From: Epiperipatus broadwayi
Taxonomy: Eukaryota > Onychophora > Udeonychophora > Euonychophora > Peripatidae
Length of the DNA stretch: 64,000 bases
Direction of reading: 5' to 3'
NCBI GenBank assembly: GCA_028023455.1
Contig: JAQFVV010000042.1
Span: forward strand, 8,205,922 to 8,269,921
Part shown: positions 12,511 to 24,032 of the stretch, in pieces
How the letters are laid out: each line of letters opens with the position of its first letter
Position numbering within the stretch: the stretch's first letter is position 1
Position numbers and translations under genes: made by a program
Notes under the pieces: model-generated
The model's database searches: none
What the model saw: only the letters and a program-made list of their open reading frames with translations
What the model was told of the DNA's origin: nothing

Positions 12511-14059
12511 TAATTATTAAACAATTCACACTCATTCACTCTATATATCATTTTCACAATGAGATATGTTTTTATTCTTATGATCATTTGTTATAATTTT
12601 GCTAAACCTCTAAATAATATATAGTTTCCAAATTTTTAAAACTCAGTTATGGTGTCTATTTTATTTGATTTAATATGTTTTTTTAACTCTTTTATAACTT
12701 TCAAGTTTATTGTTAATTTTTAGTGAAAACTATTTTCATTAATTTGTTTAACATCTCTTTTAATCAGAAATGTTTGGTCCATTTTGTTTCTGCAAGAGCT
12801 GATTGACAGTTTAAACCTTTGAGTAATTTAACACTTCTATTTATGTAATTATAAGTTGTGCCTATATAGTTTTATATATATAGAATGACTTTGTTGTGAC
12901 TTTTAATATATCAGATTATTTTCTTTGTATATTGATTCTCTCTGGTTTTTTTTATTTGATGTTTAAATTATTTTTTTAGATTTTAATTTCATATATATAA
13001 TTTTGTTGATTTCTTTGTTTTAATATAAATCATTTTTCATTTGCAATTAAATTTTTATTTTCATTAAACTACACATTACTATTGTATATCTTGTTATGGA
13101 ATTATCAAAATTCAGTTAATGATATACCTTTTAATGTATATTATTTAATCCATGTTAAATTTTTTAATAGTTGGATGTTTAGATTTGAACTGAAGAAGTT
13201 ACTTCGTCTTCAGTAATCTATACAGATCTCAAGAAATTGGGGATCTTTTTTTATTTTTGTTTGTAATCATTATTAAGGCTACTCATAAAGGTGACTTAAA
13301 AAATATCAGAAAGTTAAAGATTAATTTTTTTAATGAATATATAAATCAATTCATCTAAACGTAAATATTTCACATATGTTGTTTCTTCTATCTGTTTGAC
13401 ATTTTGTGATGCCGTCTTTTTATCTCTTCTGCAGCAAACTATATTTCAACATCTTTCTTAATTATATTTTATTACTGGAAAATTGTCAATGAAAGCAATA
13501 AAAAATATATTCTTTCAAGAGTTGTTTTAAGATAACAAAATTTATTTCTTCCTAGAAAATCACTCAAATTTGCTATCAAATAATTTTTTTAAAGTAGTAT
13601 TAATCTCTTTTACATGAATGCGTGTTTTTATATTTTATGAACTAATGAATCGTATTGAATAAAATAATCTTTTTTTTTTTCAATTTCTTTTGTTTATATT
13701 TTATTTTTCCGTTTGTTAATTTTTCTTTAATCATTTCCTATTTAACAAGAGTAACAGGAAAAACTTCCTTTACATACTTCAAAATTTAACTTTTTGCAAA
13801 CAATTGAGTATATATTTATAAAAAATAAAAACGATATTAATTCTATGTTTTCTATACTTTATATGGTTGCAGTTTTGAAATATGATAATAATTGATATTC
13901 AGCATTCTAATTTAATTATTTGAGAATTTTTATTACATTTTTAAAATTTTCACTCTTTTACACACTCGCACACATATAAATATTATATTATTCTTTTGTA
14001 TACATTCTGAATTAAGGTGCTCTAAGTGAGCAGCATTATTACATCAATTCCAGGGGAAA
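12511..14059. other. AT-rich stretch, nothing recognised
   Basis: T-rich with many short AT tracts. No coding exon or transposon protein was detected. Confidence 0.5.
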
Positions 14060-15440
14060 TCTTTTTTTTTTTCTAGAGACTTTAATACAGATAATGGTAT
14101 AAGCTCAAATAGTCTTTGCACAACACATGGATTGATTACCAAAACATTTTGTTTAGACCAAAAAGCACTACGTAGGAGCATAGATTCACTCACATAGAAG
14201 AATGGCATTTAAGATAGGCGTCAGAATATGAGAGGTTATATTATGTAAGTAGTTACAAATGCAGCTATTGGGCAATTCATAAATTCGAATGTTGCTGGAC
14301 TAAAATAATGATTGAATTTAAAAAAAAATAGATACTATTCTAATGCTATAATATAATCATGTGTTTATTCTTTAGAAAAATTTATTATTTTGTTAAATTT
14401 CAACAACTATCAGAGACCAAAGTATTGGCTTGTTTGTAATAGATATAAGTCAATTCTTGTGTTCATTAAAAAGAATCCTGACTGATTCTCTGATAATTTC
14501 TATTATTAGTAACTTTTAAAAGGAAGTATGTGGCATTGAATATGGAGCTTCATAACTACTATAAAGATTTAAAAGCTGAAATTCAATTACTAATAAGTCT
14601 TTAAAATGATTGGTGTTTTATAACTTTAAAGTTGATTTAGAGGTTCATTGATTGTAGCTATTTCGTAATTTTTTTGTCACATTGAAAGTAACCGGAGTCT
14701 GAAATATAATATCCTAATTCTATTAAAATGTATGTATGGAAAGAACTCTTCAGAGTATTTTGATTATCTTTTGAATAGTGTTGCAAGAATTAAGCTGAAG
14801 ATTTAAAAAATTAATATGTACTTTACTACCAATTCACAAATATTGGAAGCACAAGTGGTGCAGAATTCATTATTAATATAAAAAAGGTAGAAAAACAACA
14901 TTGTGAAGATTGATGGTATATTAAAGAGAGTGGCAAATTAGTTACTCAAATTAATGTAAGATACCAAAGTGCATGTAAATCAGGTTTATGTGCAGCAAAT
15001 TCTCATTGTGATGCAGAAGTAGGAGATTTTTATATGGATGTACAAAATATTTTTGATCAGATCAAATAATATTTTAAAATTGTCATAGGAAATTTACCAC
15101 TTCTTATTTATGGATCTGAGACCTGGACATTTAATAGAAAAGCAATCCAGTGACTTCATACTACTCAGCAAAGTTTGGAAAGATATAAGAAGAAAAAATC
15201 AAAAATAAAATATGTGGGTGAGAGAACAAACAGGTATCATTGACATCCTTGGAAGAATTAAGGGTGTGAAATGGAGTTCAACTGGACATACTGCTAGAAG
15301 ATCTGGTTGGATCCTAAGAGATTTCATAAGACCTAGAAAAAGATTGCATTGAAGAAATATGGAAGTTTGTTATTGCGATAAGAGATGCTATGGATTGGAG
15401 AAACTATATTAAACTTGCAGAGATTTACTGGATAATGATA
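14060..15440 (+). pseudogene. Decayed RTE-type LINE (endonuclease and reverse-transcriptase tail)
   Basis: Broken open frames on the + strand resemble an RTE-like polyprotein. At about 14075 the frame reads RDFNTDNG, the counterpart of the GDFNA motif of the AP-type endonuclease, followed by LCTTHGLITKTFCLDQKALR, a pattern usual after that motif. At about 15100-15140 it reads YGSETWTF, matching the YGSETW box after the RT domain. Then come frames with KWSSTGHTARRSGWI and DFIRPRKR, typical of the 'WaGHvaR' tail. Stops and frameshifts are frequent and the central RT is not readable, so the element is dead and probably internally deleted. This is the only large LINE remnant lying in the same direction as the presumed host gene. 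Borders are approximate. Confidence 0.65.
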
Positions 15441-16084
15441 TATTGTTTTTGGATTAGTTTGTATAATTATTGCAAAACTCATTTTTAGTGACTTATTATT
15501 ATTTTTGTCTTCTTATTTTTTTTTTTAGATTTGAAATAGATAAACTCTTTGTAAAGTACACTGCTGTTAATGATGAGAGAAAGTTTATTTTTTATTATTA
15601 TTTTATAAATATATGAATTTTGCTAACTTTAGCTACCTTACAATTTTTAATTTTAGGTATTTTAGTCATATTTGTGAACTAGAGCAAGAAAGTATACAAT
15701 GTGATTTTTGTTAGTACACATGGGTCTCATTTTGTGCGGTAGATAGATTCCTCAGAAAATGCACACTAAAGAAATCACACAAAAATAGACTTAACTTATC
15801 TTGAAAAATGGGAGATATGTACTGTAATTTCCCAAAAATTGCATAAAAGCAAAGCAACACCGTAAAATTACTTTAAAATTCGCATAAAAAAATAAAATAA
15901 AATAAAATATGACGAATAAAAAATTTCAAATTTGAAAAAAATTTATAAAAGACAAACTTTTTTTACTTTTTTTTATTAATTACAGTATTTAATTTTATTC
16001 AAAACAATATATTTTTATGCCTAATTTACATTTTTATCATACATCTACGGTATTTTAATCATTATCGCTATTTGAGACATCAGA

Positions 16085-16135
16085 TTCATCATGATATGAT
16101 GTGAGGTACTGTAGCTTCTCCTTAAACAAAGTCAA
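16085..16135 (-). repeat. Patch similar to a LINE 3' tail
   Basis: On the - strand it reads cttgactttgtttaaggaga then agctac and short atca-rich repeats. It matches, apart from a few bases, the 3' untranslated tail at 29963-30013 of the 5'-truncated LINE. It could be a tiny 3'-end insertion of that LINE, or the LINE could have captured transposon sequence. Confidence 0.55.
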
Positions 16136-16329
16136 GAGGAAATATGACTAAAACACTTTCCAATTGCTGTTGATTCTTCCCATTTCAGTAAGTGATCTAA
16201 AATTGAAATTTTTGTTTACAAAGAAATTCATTTTCTTGGGTGTTTTTTTCTCTCTCAGTTAGAGTAAACTAAAACTTTAAAATAAAAATAAGAACTTAGA
16301 CTAACGATAATAAAAAGTTCGTGACTCAC

Positions 16330-16532
16330 CACTGTTGGGCAAAATTTAATTAAAACTAACAATTAAAAATTAAATTCTTATTTTTGTCTTTAATTTTTTA
16401 ATTTTCAATTCCGTTTAAAAATCAAATTTCATCGTTTCACATCACCTTAATTTCAGATCACTTTACATAATTTTTAAATTGTTAATTACAATTAAAAATC
16501 AGATTTTAATTGTCAAATTTATCCCACCACTG
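16330..16532. mobile_element. hAT-like MITE nested in the Tigger relative
   Basis: The ends CACTGTTGGGCAAAATTT and, on the - strand, CAGTGGTGGGATAAATTT are imperfect inverted repeats of the CAGTG..GGG style common in hAT elements. Flanking 8-mers TGACTCAC (16322-16329) and TTACTCAC (16533-16540) agree at 7 of 8 positions, the target duplication length of hAT. The interior is AT-rich and non-coding. Confidence 0.6.
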
Positions 16533-16801
16533 TTACTCACCTTTTAAAAATAAACTTGCAAATACTAAATGATTAATTGATTACATACTTTGTTTATAAA
16601 AAGCAAAAATAGAACGTGATTTAAAATGCAAAAACAACAACATAGTATTTTTCATCTATAATGTTTGAATAGATTTACATTATAGTCTTGTAAAATTTAA
16701 TGTGTGTATATAAAATGGTGAAATCCTGATTTTAAGTGAATTATGAACTTCTTTATTGCATAAAATCTATTACAATACTATTATAAAGCGCTGAAAATAT
16801 T

Positions 16802-16929
16802 GAAATTATTAGATGGAAGTCTAACTCCGATAATGCGCTATTACTTTAAATATGACGTGAGTGCACGGAATTTATAATATTTAAAGTAATAGCGCATTAT
16901 CAGAGCTCAACTTCTGATCTAATAATTTT
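16802..16929. repeat. Long palindrome with ~52 bp arms
   Basis: The left arm (16802-16853) and right arm (16877-16929) are near-perfect complements, sharing the core gataatgcgctattacttta. They are separated by a 23-base loop rich in GC (gacgtgagtgcacgg). The structure interrupts the Tigger-like element and looks like a foldback insertion. Confidence 0.8.
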
Positions 16930-17319
16930 TATTGCATAAAAGAAAACCGCATACAAAGATATTAAGAAGAAACATGAATCGCATAACTTCAAAATCGCAT
17001 TAAATAAATCTGCATAAAATGAGACCTGGGTGTGTATATATATTCATTTCTTCAATTTTATATTATTTCTATGCAATATATATAGAATTATTTTCAATGA
17101 CCCGAATAACTAAAAATGTTATTAACATATTGTGAGATATATAGTCAAAATTGTGACTGATTAGTTTTACATTTAAGGATTTTTATAGTTTGATTTTATG
17201 TATTGCTGATTGTTTTTTATTTTGCTTAATATTGTTTAATATTTGTTTAAAGCTGGAATAACTTACTAAGGCTTGCTAAGTTGGTTATCTGGAGAAGAAA
17301 GACTTTGAAATAATAATAA

Positions 17320-17360
17320 TATTTATAAATAAATGAATGAATTTGATTTATTTATAAATA
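17320..17360. repeat. Perfect 15-bp AT inverted repeat
   Basis: TATTTATAAATAAAT pairs exactly with ATTTATTTATAAATA across 11 bases. Such palindromes arise easily in AT-rich DNA. Confidence 0.8.
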
Positions 17361-17538
17361 AATAATGCATTTATCTTTATTAGTTCAGTAACATAAAAAA
17401 TTATGATATTTGATGTTTCTTTCATAAAATTTTTGATACATTGCTTATTTTTTATTTCTATAAATAAACATCTGTTTATGATTCCAAACCGATTTTACTA
17501 TTATTATACTGTATTGTATTACTAGTGCTTAACTGGTT

Positions 17539-17550
17539 CCCCCCCCCCCC
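17539..17550. repeat. C homopolymer (12)
   Basis: Twelve consecutive C in an AT-rich setting; one of several long G/C runs in the window. Confidence 0.9.
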
Positions 17551-17888
17551 ACCGTCTACAGAGATAGCTATAAATTATCTTGTCACTAAAACTTTTTAAT
17601 ATATATATATATTTCTGAAAATAAATATTCATTTTGTGATTTCTTATTTAATATGCTCAAAAAATATATATTGTCTCTTTGTTTTGAATATATTGATAAT
17701 TAACAATAAAACACAACTCTATTTTGATGAAGTAATCAGTTTCTTTTTGAGTATTTGCAACCTTAATATAAGAAAAGATTATAAACACCATAGATTTGGT
17801 GCTCTACAGGTAGCTAGATTATTTTGTTCTTTAATTTATAAGACTGAAACCCCCTAAAATTTAAATGACAAATAATTCATACATACTC

Positions 17889-17923
17889 TTATCTGAAAGT
17901 CTGTGCTCATATACCCTATAATA
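17889..17923 (+). repeat. Dispersed repeat family B, short copy
   Basis: The 35 bases including tctgtgctcatataccctat match 45122-45156 with few differences. Only the start of the family is kept here. Confidence 0.5.
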
Positions 17924-19490
17924 CTCTTATTAAATAAACTGTACAGATAACTTTGAGTAAAATTCTTCATCTTACACTTGTCTTTTGTGAATGTAATTTT
18001 TTACATCCATCAAACAATATCCCTATTGTTTAAATATGTAATTTTATTATTTTTTATAGAGTTTTTAATATTGAATGCAATGCATAAAGAAACTTGTTTT
18101 AGGAATTATTGTTAAAAAAAAAATTAGTTGTTTTATTATTCACTAATGAATGGAAAATATTCAGCTTTTAGCATAGATAGTTATCAACTTCAGAATATGA
18201 ATCAATGTAAATTCCTTGGTAACTTAGTAGAAGAAATGTGAATTAAAATAAATATTAAAATATAGTAGAGACTTCGTGTTCTTTTGCCCTATTTACAAAT
18301 TAATGTGTAAATTATATTATTTTAATAACATAACTTCTTCCAACAAATTAGTTTTTAAAGAACTATTAGTTTGTCAAATTTATTATTTGGGACTGAGATA
18401 TAGAGCTCCTTATCATTGAAGCATAAAAATATTGAACAATTTTTATTTAGGAATATTTCCTAAGATCTTGAAAACATGTTGGCAAGATTGAAAGACCAAA
18501 TGATTTATTTTTTAAATTTTTGAGCATGATGATAGTAAATCTTTGATAGACCATGTAAAATAAATAAATAATAAAAATATTTTTGAAGAACTCAAGTATT
18601 CCTTTTATGGAAGATATAGATTATATTTATGTTATAAAAATTTATCTCAGACTTTCTAAAATTGATTGTTTTATTGGAAGAATATGGCTGAGATATATTA
18701 CAATGAAGATAAAATATCAAAAAGAGTTTGCTATATATGAAGTTAAATGACAGTTTCACAAAATGTCAACCAGATTTTGTATAGCATGTAATACCTGCAG
18801 CTACATTTGTGTTGTGTACAATCATCACAAATCCATCTTTAACTTTTTTTATATTTCTCACTATCCTTTTTTTTTTTTTTGTCATTTTGGGGAGTAAAAT
18901 GATCATTCTTTTTTTATGAATTATTGCTTAAAAATAATGAATGAATTTATATATATGCTGACTTTCAGTTTTTATTTGATATTGATGATATTTCTCTTCT
19001 AATTCCAGAAGTCATAGGTAAAAGTCTATGGATAGTAAGTAGCAGTGCAAGACAGATTCCTATGAATATTTTCTAGCTAATTAATTGTTTCTGGTTGGAA
19101 ATAAGACATTTCTGCTTCCTACTAGCAGTGACTTTATTCATGTCAATGGATTGAAAAGCTAAATACTCTGATGCAGACTACTTAGTTTGGGTTCAAAACC
19201 TGAATATATTTGAGGCTTTATTAGCAGGATCATAATTAAAAATAGCCACCATGTTAAAACAAAAAAATACAATGCCCCCTATCAGAAACAGGCTAATGAG
19301 CTAATCATGATTATATAAGTTTGTTTGCACTACTAGTTGCAATTCACTGATTTTGTAACTTCTGAAACTGAAAATGATGTGTCATTGCATAATCCTAAAC
19401 TTAAACATATTATTCATTGATTGTGCCTTTCTAAGATAAAATTGCTTCTGGATAAATCCATTAATAATAAAATAAACTATACAATATAAT

Positions 19491-19503
19491 CCCCCCCCCC
19501 CCC
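19491..19503. repeat. C homopolymer (13)
   Basis: Thirteen consecutive C directly after an AT-rich stretch. Confidence 0.9.
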
Positions 19504-20233
19504 AGTTATTATAGTATTTGGTAGGGAACATTGGTCGAATTTGTAAGATTTTTAATATTTTTTATTCAGTTATAATTTGTGTTTCATTCAGTTAAATCTT
19601 AGTTCAAGTTAGTTGTATTTTATAAATAACATTACTACACTCCGCAATCATTTAAAAAAAACATTTGTTTTTAAATCAATAGTGTTGTTATTGCAATCAC
19701 CAGTTGCCAATTTTTCAAGCACGTTTAAAGGTATTAATCTTGCCTACAATTTGTTATTTAACAACTATTATTTTTTTTATTCTCCACACTTATTTTATAG
19801 CTTTAGTTTTAATGTCAATTATTTTTATTGCTGCTTGTAATTAGTACTATTTAAAATTTTGATGAAAATATTATTACTTATATTCTCATTTTATAATCTG
19901 ATGCAGTGAACTCTTACTCACAAATTCCTTTAAATAAATGGTCATATTAAGAGATAGAATTGTATGCATTATATTTCTTCTAATATTTATCTCTTTTCAT
20001 ATTCTTCTAAAACTTAATTTTTCTACTTTAAATTTAATTTTTGACTGTAAATTTTTCAAAATTATTCTAATTTGATCATCTTTTGAATATTATTATCACT
20101 TGTGGACTAGACTGCCTCAATATAATCCTTATTTATTGGATGCCATCTGGATTAAAATAATTTGATTAAGAAATGATTTTTGTCTGTTTTTTAAGCTCTC
20201 ATAGATCATAGCCCCTCTTTGTATTTATTGATT

Positions 20234-20264
20234 TTTGTGTGTGTGTGTGTATATATATATATAA
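20234..20264. repeat. Compound GT / AT microsatellite
   Basis: About seven GT units run directly into about seven AT units. A separate AT tract lies at about 20391-20407. Confidence 0.85.
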
Positions 20265-21419
20265 TTATAATAGTAGCACTATATAAGTTAATTATTAGAA
20301 AAATGTACTTCTTAAAGATATACAATTGAATTAAAAGAGAAAAAGTATAGAGTTTAAGTAGTAAAAATCACATATTAAGAAATAAAAATTATATATATAT
20401 ATATATAAGATAGATTTGGCAGGACATTAGAATTTATTGCTAATATTTATAATAATCCAACTCATGAAATGTGATTTGTAGAATAAAAATTGTATCATAT
20501 TGTAGCTTTATAAAATGTTTATGCATTTATATAAAAAATCATATGAAAATATATAAGGAAATGTCTCAATACTTGAATATTTTTTCAGAAATTCTGAATT
20601 TTAAACAAATTTTATGTATTTAAACTCATTTTTCTTTTATAGTTAAAAATGAATAAAATACTCTAAAGCAATATTGATAAACAGTAATATTTTTTGTAAT
20701 ATGAAGGTCACAAAGCAAACTATGATCTTTTTTATGAGGAGCTATAAGTTGTTAATTTCGAACACCTTTTATGTAATTAAAATCACTGAAATTAATACAT
20801 ATCTATATGTAAAACAATTTCATACACTTTTTTTAAAATCTTGTTTTTATCGAAAATATAGATTTCAATTAACAAATTTTGTTTCTTTGCAAAATAAATG
20901 TATGTAATTTTTTTTAAAATTTAATAATTAATTTTTATAGTTTTAATTTTGAGATTGAAGTATCAATTTTAAATTATTAAAAAAGAAATGCAATTATAAT
21001 TAAGTTTGTTTTGCATTACATTTTTTAATTAAACAAATCATTAACCAAAGAATGATTGAAAAACAAAGAGATCACCTAATAAATAAGTCAACCTATTTTC
21101 AAACAATAAGTAGCTTTTCCAATTTCAGATTAACACAAATTACCAAATGGAAGACATGCTGCATATAAGAGATGAAAAATGTTAATCAATTCTCTTTAAT
21201 TTTAGTTAAAGTTAGTGTGTTACAGTTAAACCATTTGAAGGTGAAATTTAGTCATTAGTCCCCAGTGCTAAAGGTATTGTCCCAAAGAAATAGAATGTCT
21301 TTTCAAGTAAAAGAAAACTATTCAAGCATCAAGTTTATTAAGCTAAACCAACAGTGAAAAACTGTTTTTTTTTTAAAAAACAAAAAATTTTATTAACAAA
21401 GTTTACATGGTTTCATGAT

Positions 21420-23470
21420 ACTGCTTTTATACTGTACCGGTAAAAATCACCATGCTTAATCACACACAGTAATCCGAATTCAAACCCAGTCCACGTCTAG
21501 GAATAAATTCCAAAATGCAAACTAAATTCAAACCCAAAACCCTGGCATGACCCACCGATGACAACCTTACAATGGTACGGGGTTTTCCCTTTACTAGCTC
21601 ATCGAAAAACACAGACTAAATTACCTACAATCAGCTATTTCATAGATACCTTATAGTCGGGATATTGGTACGGCTAATAATTTAATGTATATATTTAAGT
21701 TGTCGATACAGACAGCAGGTGATTGACTAGATTTCGAGAGTAATAATGCAAGAGAGACAAAATTAGGTTAGATAATTTTTTAATAAATTATTGAAAGCAC
21801 TGAATAATATTATTTACATGTACGGTAAAACTCTCATATGTATTTTACAATAAATTGCTGCTAGTCATCAATAATCGGTTTGTACTGATTAACAAACTCA
21901 TGCCAATATTTATGTGTTTAAATGGTTGTACAGGTTGATATGAGAATCAGAGTAATCGGAGCACTTAAAAATATTTAACTACTAGTTCATATTAAGTTGT
22001 TTTATTTTAATAGATTCAAACCATTGCGTATACGGATAAATGTGAGGCGGTTTTATATAAAAATATAATATATAATACTGATGTACTGATGGTTGCAGGG
22101 ATTAAGGTATACTACAAATAATAACTTGCGGTGCATTGGTGGAATACCGGGCGGCTTGTACTTTGACAAGTCTTAATGCCCCCAAGTAGATCCGGGACAC
22201 TACAACCAGCCGGGATCAGTTTCGAACCCCGGTGATCCAAGAGATTATCTGGAGAAGAATTTCTTTCTCTCCATATGGTAGTAAAGCGAGACGCCAACTT
22301 AGGCGAGGTAAAGGCATTGCCACCATAACATCGAGTAAGAGTGATCGGAAGTGGATTTTAAAACGAATTATATAAACCCTTTTCTCTATCTGTAACATGT
22401 TCTACACAACAGCCTGATATAACTATTCAATAAAAACATGGCGATATCAAACGATCGCAAAAATAACAATTAATTAATTTCACTCTGAAACCCATAACTC
22501 CCCGGATTATTCGGAAGGTAATAATAGCAATAAAATATTCACTTGTTATCATTACTCCGTAATAATATAAAAAAAAAATATAATAAAATTTTAGACTATT
22601 TTAAGTATTTGAGATTTGGAGTATAGATTAAAATATCATGACAAAGTAAAAGAAACAATAAAAATACTTGAATATTTCTCAACTCAACATAAATGAAACG
22701 ATTTTTAGTTCGATAAAAGAAAATTACTTTTAAAATGAATATAATAACTATTACTGAGATAAACTTTACTGACTTTAATTAGAGGTTGAGAAATATTATT
22801 ATTGGCATCGTTTGTTTGTAAAACAAGTAATAGTAAAAATATAAATGTATTCACAAATGGATTATTAGTAGGCACAAATATTAATAATTATCATCTAAAG
22901 ACTAGAGCACAGAAATATTAGAGAAGAAATTTACTGACAGGTTTTAGTGTAACATTTTCAAATGGAAAACAAGAAATTTACATGCAATTAATTAGGTTAA
23001 CAGATTAAATATAAAATTATTACTGAGAGGAAAGTTAAAAAGTTCATGTAACAAAAGTTACCATTCTTTCTTCGTCCGGCTTTTCTTCTTGCAGGTGATA
23101 TGTATGAAGAACGTGGCGCGCATTTTGAATTTCTTAGGACGGCATGGTTAATTTAAATGTTGGAATTTGGAAGACTGGAAGCACGGAAAACATTACAAAT
23201 CAGCGGTACGAAAGATTTAAATTGCAGAACAGGGATCAGCTTCTTGGACTTAGCCCATCATTATTGCAGTTTACTGGGCAACTTCTTAATAACGGTTGAA
23301 GTGATTTCTCTGGAACAACTACTTTGCTGTAGCTTGAGACGATCTAAGCACAGCCAAGTCAAAAGTTAGAGTGTCTATCTTATATTTAAGATGGCTACGG
23401 TTGACCTTTCTGCCTAGTTTTTGTTCATGACTCCGCCTCCTTTGATTTTCCGGCCTCCAGCAATATCTAA
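21420..23470. mobile_element. GC-richer non-coding block
   Basis: The composition rises at 21430-21670, 22090-22400 and 23060-23470, with AT-rich parts between. Features include a stem CCGGG/CCCGG with TTCGAA in its loop (about 22208-22236), an acceptor-like cttttcttcttgcag (ending about 23095) and an AAGATGGCT string (about 23388). Short open frames on both strands are unconvincing. The sequence of features (acceptor-like tract, moderately GC exon-like stretch, AAGATGGC near the end) parallels 8.3-8.6 kb, suggesting a related interspersed element. Borders are approximate. Confidence 0.35.
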
Positions 23471-24032
23471 TTTTTGACTATACAATAGCATTTGCCTTTC
23501 TTGATAAGAGTTCTACGTTTTTCATTTCCATTGTTCGGTTTTCATTTATTTTTAAATTTAATACATGATTCTAAATTGACAAAACACTTACATCGGAATT
23601 CGTGAATACAAAAATATAAATTCATTATCTTAATTTATCGAAGTACAAACTAATTATTCTATACATTTTGTACAAGTAAGATTTTGATTAAAAATACTGA
23701 TCAAAGGAATGTGACTTTTGATCAGCATTTTAAATGACTTTGTATAATTTGCAAAATTAAAATTTAAAGAAAATATACACGCAATTGAAACTTTTAAATT
23801 GAGCTAATATAAATCCACAAACCACACACACACGAATATTATTTATCATGATTTGTGACATTTATACTCATACTCTTTACATTAAATTCTTTTTAAACAA
23901 ACACAAAATAAATAACTTAAAATTTATGTGGCTTAGAATAGAAAAAGTCTCATTGCGGGTAAATAGTGGTTTAGAATTACCGTTCTTAAATGACAACCAT
24001 TAAACTAAGATCGATTCTTCGATCTGTCTGTT

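Larger units (their letters stand above)
15717..17034 (-). mobile_element. Deleted Tigger/pogo-like element (MITE-like, 1.3 kb) with nested insertions
   Basis: The left end CACATGGGTCTCATTTTGTG and the right end, read on the - strand as CACACCCAGGTCTCATTTTA, are terminal inverted repeats flanked by TA (15715-15716 and 17035-17036). Its left ~160 bases match the complement of about 10105-10278. Its right inner part (about 16560-16770) matches the complement of about 6384-6590. It therefore belongs to the same family as 6356-10278, in inverse orientation. The reading frame has only the last codons of a transposase-like tail on the - strand (about 16065-16130, ending SDVSNSDND then a stop). It carries a hAT-like MITE, a long palindrome and a LINE-tail-like patch, listed separately. 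Confidence 0.75.
17037..21419. other. AT-rich stretch with simple repeats
   Basis: It contains a 15-bp perfect inverted repeat (17320-17360), two C homopolymers (17539-17550 and 19491-19503) and GT/AT microsatellites. Part of a dispersed repeat lies at 17889-17923. No supported gene: open frames of 73-77 codons are low-complexity. Confidence 0.5.

Noticed and set aside
22208-22236. TTCGAA inside a CCGGG/CCCGG stem, tRNA T-arm-like
   Set aside because: The loop is 13 bases and no anticodon or acceptor stem can be built around it.
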